From DASVCS01 sp036381495 (GTDB lineage: Bacteria > Gemmatimonadota > Gemmatimonadetes > Longimicrobiales > RSA9), in NCBI GenBank assembly GCA_036381495.1, contig DASVCS010000134.1:1-9407 (forward strand): a stretch of 9,407 nt of DNA, written 5' to 3'. Under the pieces are notes generated by a model. That model made no database searches. It worked only from the letters and a program-made list of their open reading frames with translations, and had not been told where the DNA came from. Made by a program: the position numbers and the translations under genes. Positions 6,532 to 9,407 of the stretch are shown here, piece by piece. Position 1 is the stretch's first letter, and each line of letters starts with the position of its first letter.

Positions 6532-7106
6532 ACGACCTCCCCGAAGTCCACGGGGCGCGGCGGAATCGAGAAGCGTTCGGGCCACGGGCCCGGGAAGCCG
6601 GTCAACGGCCGCGTCGCATCCTCCGAATATGCGAAGAAGTAGACGAAGGCGCGGATCGCCTGGAACGCGCCGCGCCGCAGGTTGAAGCGACTGTGCGCCC
6701 AGCCGCGAAGGTTCTCGAGGCGCGCCGCCGGATCGAGCGCCGTGAACCGGCGCAGCCGGCCGCCGAGGAACGTGAGGTGTTCGATGAGTCCCAGGACCGT
6801 CTTCATGTCCTCGCGGATCGGGTCGCCGACACGCGCGAGCTCGTAGTCGATGCGGCGCGCGACGTCCGCCGGATCGACGGGCACATCCACGAGCAGCGCC
6901 TCCGCGGCGGCAAGCGCCACGGCGTATTCCTTGGCCGAGAGCGTCTCGAGCGCGATGCCCGCCGCCTGCGGGTAGTCCGCCGCGCAGCCGGCCGGGAGCA
7001 GCGAGGCGAGCGCGATCGCGGCGCTACCGCCGGCCGTGGTGCGCAGAAAGCCGCGGCGGTCCACCGTCGGCGGGAGCCCGGCAGGCGACGTGGTGAGTGG
7101 CGGCAT
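6528..7106 (-). CDS. Gluconate 2-dehydrogenase subunit 3-like small subunit, Tat-exported
   Basis: A 192-residue protein with a twin-arginine signal (DRRGFLRTT at 16-24), a hydrophobic Ala-rich stretch and a lipobox-like LPAGC (Cys41), so it is likely a Tat-exported lipoprotein. The mature part is helical: LSAKEYAVALAAAEALL (56-72), the KTVLGLIEH region (102-110) and a C-terminal RAFVYFFAYSEDATRPLTGF segment (152-171), matching the gamma subunit of gluconate/fructose-type dehydrogenases. The known role of that subunit is to chaperone and co-export the FAD subunit, which is encoded next with a 4-base overlap. The ATG at 7106 has no clear Shine-Dalgarno. In-frame GTG (7131) or TTG (7175) starts are possible, but they would give little or no leader from the predicted promoter. 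No cytochrome c partner gene is seen nearby. Confidence 0.85.
   Translation of the reverse strand: MPPLTTSPAGLPPTVDRRGFLRTTAGGSAAIALASLLPAGCAADYPQAAGIALETLSAKEYAVALAAAEALLVDVPVDPADVARRIDYELARVGDPIREDMKTVLGLIEHLTFLGGRLRRFTALDPAARLENLRGWAHSRFNLRRGAFQAIRAFVYFFAYSEDATRPLTGFPGPWPERFSIPPRPVDFGEVV
6536..6540 (-). promoter_or_regulatory. Shine-Dalgarno for the GMC gene inside the small-subunit gene
   Basis: GGAGG lies four bases before the ATG and within the last codons of the upstream gene. With the ATGA stop/start overlap it fixes the start at 6531 and indicates translational coupling of the two subunits. Confidence 0.75.
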
Positions 7107-7144
7107 CGAATTACGGAGCACGGGTTTCACGGGAATCTGCCCCG

Positions 7145-7175
7145 CAAAGTTACGGTGGAACGACCGGTGCCACAA
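7145..7175 (-). promoter_or_regulatory. Bacteroidetes-type promoter for the small subunit/GMC operon
   Basis: On the minus strand TTG (7175-7173), 20 bases, then TAACTTTG (7152-7145) matches the TTG-N17-23-TAnnTTTG promoter known from Bacteroidetes sigma-A. Read as sigma-70 it is TTGTGG-17-TAACTT, a weak match. The predicted start is near 7140, giving a leader of about 34 bases to the ATG at 7106. Confidence 0.5.
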
Positions 7176-7188
7176 GGCGGGCTGATTC

Positions 7189-7219
7189 TTGTCTCGGCCC
7201 GCGCTTTGTCGTAGCTTCG
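7189..7219 (+). promoter_or_regulatory. Similar promoter for the dehydrogenase/oxoamine synthase genes
   Basis: TTG (7189-7191), 20 bases, then TAGCTTCG (7212-7219) fits the same pattern as the opposing promoter, with one mismatch (TTCG for TTTG). The two TTG elements lie back to back, 13 bases apart. Transcription would start near 7226, about 80 bases before the GTG chosen for the dehydrogenase and only a few bases before the alternative GTG at 7232. Confidence 0.4.
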
Positions 7220-7306
7220 TCCGGGAATCCAGTGGCCATTTTCGCGGCGCCCCGCCCCGCGCAGGGCGGCACGCGCGACCTCATCGAACCGAGAGAAGAC
7301 GGGTAC

Positions 7307-8524
7307 GTGCGCGCAATCCGGTTCCACTACCGCCCTGTTCGCTACCTGCTGACGCGTTGGGCCGCCCGGCGACGGCCTGCCTTCGCGCTCGGCCGTCTGG
7401 GATGCATCACGCTGGACGACGTCGAGCCGCCACCGCTCCCCGGGCCGGACTGGGTGCGGATCGAGACCACGCTGAGCGGCATCTGCGGCAGCGACCTCGC
7501 CGCCGTGACGGCGCACGACTCGTTCACCCTCGAGCCGTTCGGCGCGTTCCCCTTCACCTTCGGCCACGAGAACATCGGCCGCATCGCAGAGGCGGGGAGC
7601 TCGGACCACGGCTGGCGGCCGGGCGATCGGGTCATCGTCAACCCGATGCTCGGCTGCGTCCAGCGCGGCCTCGATCCCGTCTGCCCGGCGTGCGCACGCG
7701 GCGAGTACGGCCTCTGCCGCCGCACGACCGAGGGAGCACTCGGGACCGGGCCGATGATCGGCTACTGCCCCACCGTCGGCGGCGGCTGGGCGCGCACCTT
7801 CCTCGCGCACCGCAGCCAGCTCCACCGACAGGGCGCGCTCGACGACTCGGTCGCCGTGCTCACCGACCCGCTCGCCTCCGCGCTCCGGCCCGTCCTGCTC
7901 CATCCGCCCGCGCCCGACGACGTCGTGCTCGTCATCGGCGCCGGCACCATCGGCGCGCTCACGGTCAAGGCACTCCGGTTGACCGGCTGGGAGGGGCCGA
8001 TCGCCGTGCTCGGCCGGCACGACTTCCAGCTCGAACTGGCCGAGCGCGCCGGCGCCGACCACCTGCTGCGCCGCCCCGACGACGCCTACGCCTGGGCCGC
8101 TTCGCTCCCCGAAGCGCGAAGCTACAAACCCTCACTCGCGCCACGCTTCATCGAGGGCGGCCCCTCACTGGTCTACGACACCGTCGGGACCGCCGGCTCC
8201 GCCCGCGATGCCCTCGCGCTCACGCGCGAAGGCGGGCGCATCGTCCTCGTCGGCGCGGCCGCCCGGCTCTCCGCCGACTGGACCCGACTCTGGTACCGCC
8301 AGCTCACGCTTGCCGGCGTCTTCGCCTATGGCCACGCCCCGTTCGAGGGCGAGCGCCGCGACATTTACGATATCTCCATTGCGCTGCTCGAGCGCGACGG
8401 CTTCGCCGACCTCGGGATGCTGACCCACGTCTTCGAACTGGAGGATTACCGTGCCGCAATCTCCGCCGCCCTCGACAAAGCCGGCCACCGCTCCGTCAAG
8501 GTCGCATTCCGACCGGGTGGCTGA
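7307..8524 (+). CDS. Zinc-type medium-chain alcohol dehydrogenase (MDR family)
   Basis: A 405-residue NAD(P)-dependent dehydrogenase. It shows the catalytic-zinc motifs SGICGSD (57-63, Cys60) and GHEN (86-89), a cysteine lobe with Cys117, Cys126, Cys129 and Cys137 that probably binds structural zinc, the Rossmann motif GAGTIGA (211-217) and the C-terminal ELEDYRAA (377-384). The third catalytic ligand position appears as TDPLA (Asp187), where many relatives have Glu or Cys. The N-terminus carries about 20 extra residues (HYRPVRYLLTRWAARRRP) before the usual first strand. GTG at 7307 is chosen because MRAIRF-like starts are typical; GTG at 7232 would add 25 residues. The family spans threonine, sorbitol and other polyol or alcohol dehydrogenases. 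The substrate cannot be assigned, and the main clue is the overlapping oxoamine synthase gene. Family assignment is firm, start and function are not. Confidence 0.88.
   Translation: MRAIRFHYRPVRYLLTRWAARRRPAFALGRLGCITLDDVEPPPLPGPDWVRIETTLSGICGSDLAAVTAHDSFTLEPFGAFPFTFGHENIGRIAEAGSSDHGWRPGDRVIVNPMLGCVQRGLDPVCPACARGEYGLCRRTTEGALGTGPMIGYCPTVGGGWARTFLAHRSQLHRQGALDDSVAVLTDPLASALRPVLLHPPAPDDVVLVIGAGTIGALTVKALRLTGWEGPIAVLGRHDFQLELAERAGADHLLRRPDDAYAWAASLPEARSYKPSLAPRFIEGGPSLVYDTVGTAGSARDALALTREGGRIVLVGAAARLSADWTRLWYRQLTLAGVFAYGHAPFEGERRDIYDISIALLERDGFADLGMLTHVFELEDYRAAISAALDKAGHRSVKVAFRPGG
8440..8444 (+). promoter_or_regulatory. Strong Shine-Dalgarno within the dehydrogenase gene
   Basis: GGAGG is followed after six bases by GTG (8451), which is in frame with the oxoamine synthase. 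It would start that protein 22 codons earlier than chosen here, with a 74-base gene overlap. The bases also encode the ordinary dehydrogenase residues LEDYR, so the match may be coincidental. Confidence 0.35.
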
Positions 8525-9407
8525 CTCGATCGATGCGTACGCGCGGGATCCGTTCCACGGGTTCTTCGAAGGGCGCTCCGTCGACGAGCTGATCGAGCCC
8601 GGCTCGCTGCTCGACACACCGGCCGTACGGCGGTGGTTCGAGATCTTCGCGACGGGGTTGCCGCAGTCGCTCTACACGTTCCAGCTCCCGCTCGAGTGTA
8701 CGCCGGGGCCGGAGTCGAGGGCGCTCGGCACGCCGATCACGATGTTCTCGTCGTACAGCTATCTGGGGCTGATCGGCCATCCGCGCATCGCCGCGGCGGT
8801 CAAGGAGGCGGTCGAGCGTTACGGCACATCGACGGGCGGCGTGCGGCTGCTGACGGGCACGCTCGAGCTGCACCTCGAAGTCGAGCACGAGCTGGCCGCG
8901 TTCCTCGGCCAGCCCGCGGCCGCGATCTTCGCGTCCGGCTACGACGCGAACATCGCGGCGGTCACGTCGCTCTTCGGGCAGAACGACTGCGCGCTCCTCG
9001 ACCAGTACGCGCACCGCAGCATCCACGATGGCGTACAGATGGCCGGCTGCCAGACGCGGCGCTTCCGTCACAACGACCTCGAAGACCTCGAGCGCCGGCT
9101 GCGCCAGGCGCGCAGCCGCGGCGCGCGCCGGATCCTCGTGGCCGTGGACGCCGTGTTCAGCATGGACGGCGACCAGGCGCCGATCGCGGAGCTGATCGAG
9201 ATGAAGCGGCGTTACGACGCCTTCCTGCTCGTGGACGAGGCCCACTCGATCGGCGCGGTCGGACGGACCGGCCGCGGCATCTGCGAGGAGCAGGGGATCG
9301 ACCCGGCGGACATCGACATCCTGACCGGCTCGCTCTCGAAGGCGATCCCCTCCTCGGGCGGGTTCGTCGCCGGTTCGCAGGCGCTGAAGATCTACATCCA
9401 GCACGGC
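8517..9407 (+). CDS. Alpha-oxoamine synthase family PLP enzyme, N-terminal part (cut by right edge)
   Basis: A fold-type I PLP enzyme of the family that condenses an amino acid with an acyl-CoA with loss of CO2 (8-amino-7-oxononanoate synthase, 2-amino-3-ketobutyrate CoA ligase, serine palmitoyltransferase, 5-aminolevulinate synthase). The 297 visible codons show SSYSYLGLIGHPR (78-90), TGGVRLLTGT (106-115), FASGYDAN (138-145), the cofactor-stacking DQYAHRS (162-168), VFSMDGD (213-219), the PLP-binding DEAHS (240-244) and the Schiff-base lysine K275 in TGSLSKAIPSSGGF. About a quarter of a usual 400-residue protein is missing. The GTG at 8517 overlaps the dehydrogenase stop by 8 bases; GTG 8451 has a better Shine-Dalgarno but adds a Pro/Ser-rich tail unlike the family. 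The residues before the first family motif (EIFATGLPQSLYTFQLPLE) are longer than in KBL or BioF, so I do not assign a substrate. Co-expression with the dehydrogenase is very likely. Confidence 0.9.
   Translation, partial: MADSIDAYARDPFHGFFEGRSVDELIEPGSLLDTPAVRRWFEIFATGLPQSLYTFQLPLECTPGPESRALGTPITMFSSYSYLGLIGHPRIAAAVKEAVERYGTSTGGVRLLTGTLELHLEVEHELAAFLGQPAAAIFASGYDANIAAVTSLFGQNDCALLDQYAHRSIHDGVQMAGCQTRRFRHNDLEDLERRLRQARSRGARRILVAVDAVFSMDGDQAPIAELIEMKRRYDAFLLVDEAHSIGAVGRTGRGICEEQGIDPADIDILTGSLSKAIPSSGGFVAGSQALKIYIQHG

Noticed and set aside
4555..6642. A 695-codon open frame on the plus strand opposite the GMC and CAP-domain genes
   Set aside because: It spans two well-supported genes and the gap between them in antisense. 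Its product is Arg/Ala/Val/Asp-rich with no motif. Long antisense frames are expected in GC-rich DNA.
8098..8116. Inverted repeat CGCTTCG/CGAAGCG with a five-base loop
   Set aside because: It lies well inside the dehydrogenase coding frame, is short and has no terminator tract, so chance in GC-rich coding DNA is the simpler explanation.
8496..9404. A 302-codon minus-strand frame opposite the oxoamine synthase
   Set aside because: Its composition (Arg, Asp, Leu, Val, Ala) is a typical antisense shadow, while the plus strand shows a complete set of oxoamine synthase motifs open to the window end.
7307..9407. Naming the pair tdh-kbl
   Set aside because: Gene order and families fit, but the dehydrogenase length, cysteine spacing and synthase N-terminus differ from the classical enzymes, so specific names are not supported.

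Overview
The window is GC-rich bacterial chromosome, tightly packed, with eight protein genes (two cut by the window edges) and no sign of phage, IS, CRISPR or RNA genes. The likely source is a high-GC bacterium of the Gemmatimonadota or a related FCB-type lineage. This is an inference. It rests on the GC content, a lipoprotein of the 6-bladed beta-propeller type with a G-x-G-x-GPGEY motif that I associate with that group, and a TTG-N20-TAnnTTTG promoter like that of the Bacteroidetes.

Layout from left to right. Positions 1-1338 (minus) hold the N-terminal two thirds of the membrane AAA+ protease FtsH, with its metalloprotease domain beyond the left edge. A short gap with a G-quadruplex motif separates it from a minus-strand lipoprotein gene (1459-2706). 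A 471-bp gap with a 23-bp direct repeat and a stem-loop follows. A plus-strand PLP enzyme of the threonine/serine dehydratase family (3178-4131) then runs towards a minus-strand CAP/SCP-domain lipoprotein (4239-4898); a perfect hairpin lies at the convergent junction. Next is a two-gene minus-strand unit: a Tat-exported small subunit (6528-7106) translationally coupled to an FAD-dependent GMC oxidoreductase (4990-6531). Together they look like a gluconate/sugar dehydrogenase-type periplasmic complex without a local cytochrome c gene. From the same 200-bp intergenic region a plus-strand unit diverges: a zinc-type medium-chain dehydrogenase (7307-8524) overlapping an alpha-oxoamine synthase (8517 to the right edge).

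How the genes work together. Only two functional pairs are supported by the sequence. One is the GMC oxidoreductase with its small subunit (ATGA overlap). The other is the dehydrogenase with the alpha-oxoamine synthase (overlapping genes), which recalls the threonine dehydrogenase/2-amino-3-ketobutyrate ligase pairing or an early sphingoid-base pathway, but whose substrates cannot be read from the sequence. The two pairs are divergently transcribed from back-to-back promoter-like elements of the same architecture. The other genes look like independent housekeeping or envelope genes. I see no clear evidence of a wholly new system. The best leads are the divergent promoter pair, the dehydrogenase/oxoamine synthase pair with its unusual cysteine spacing, and the GMC enzyme with Asp where the family usually has Asn.
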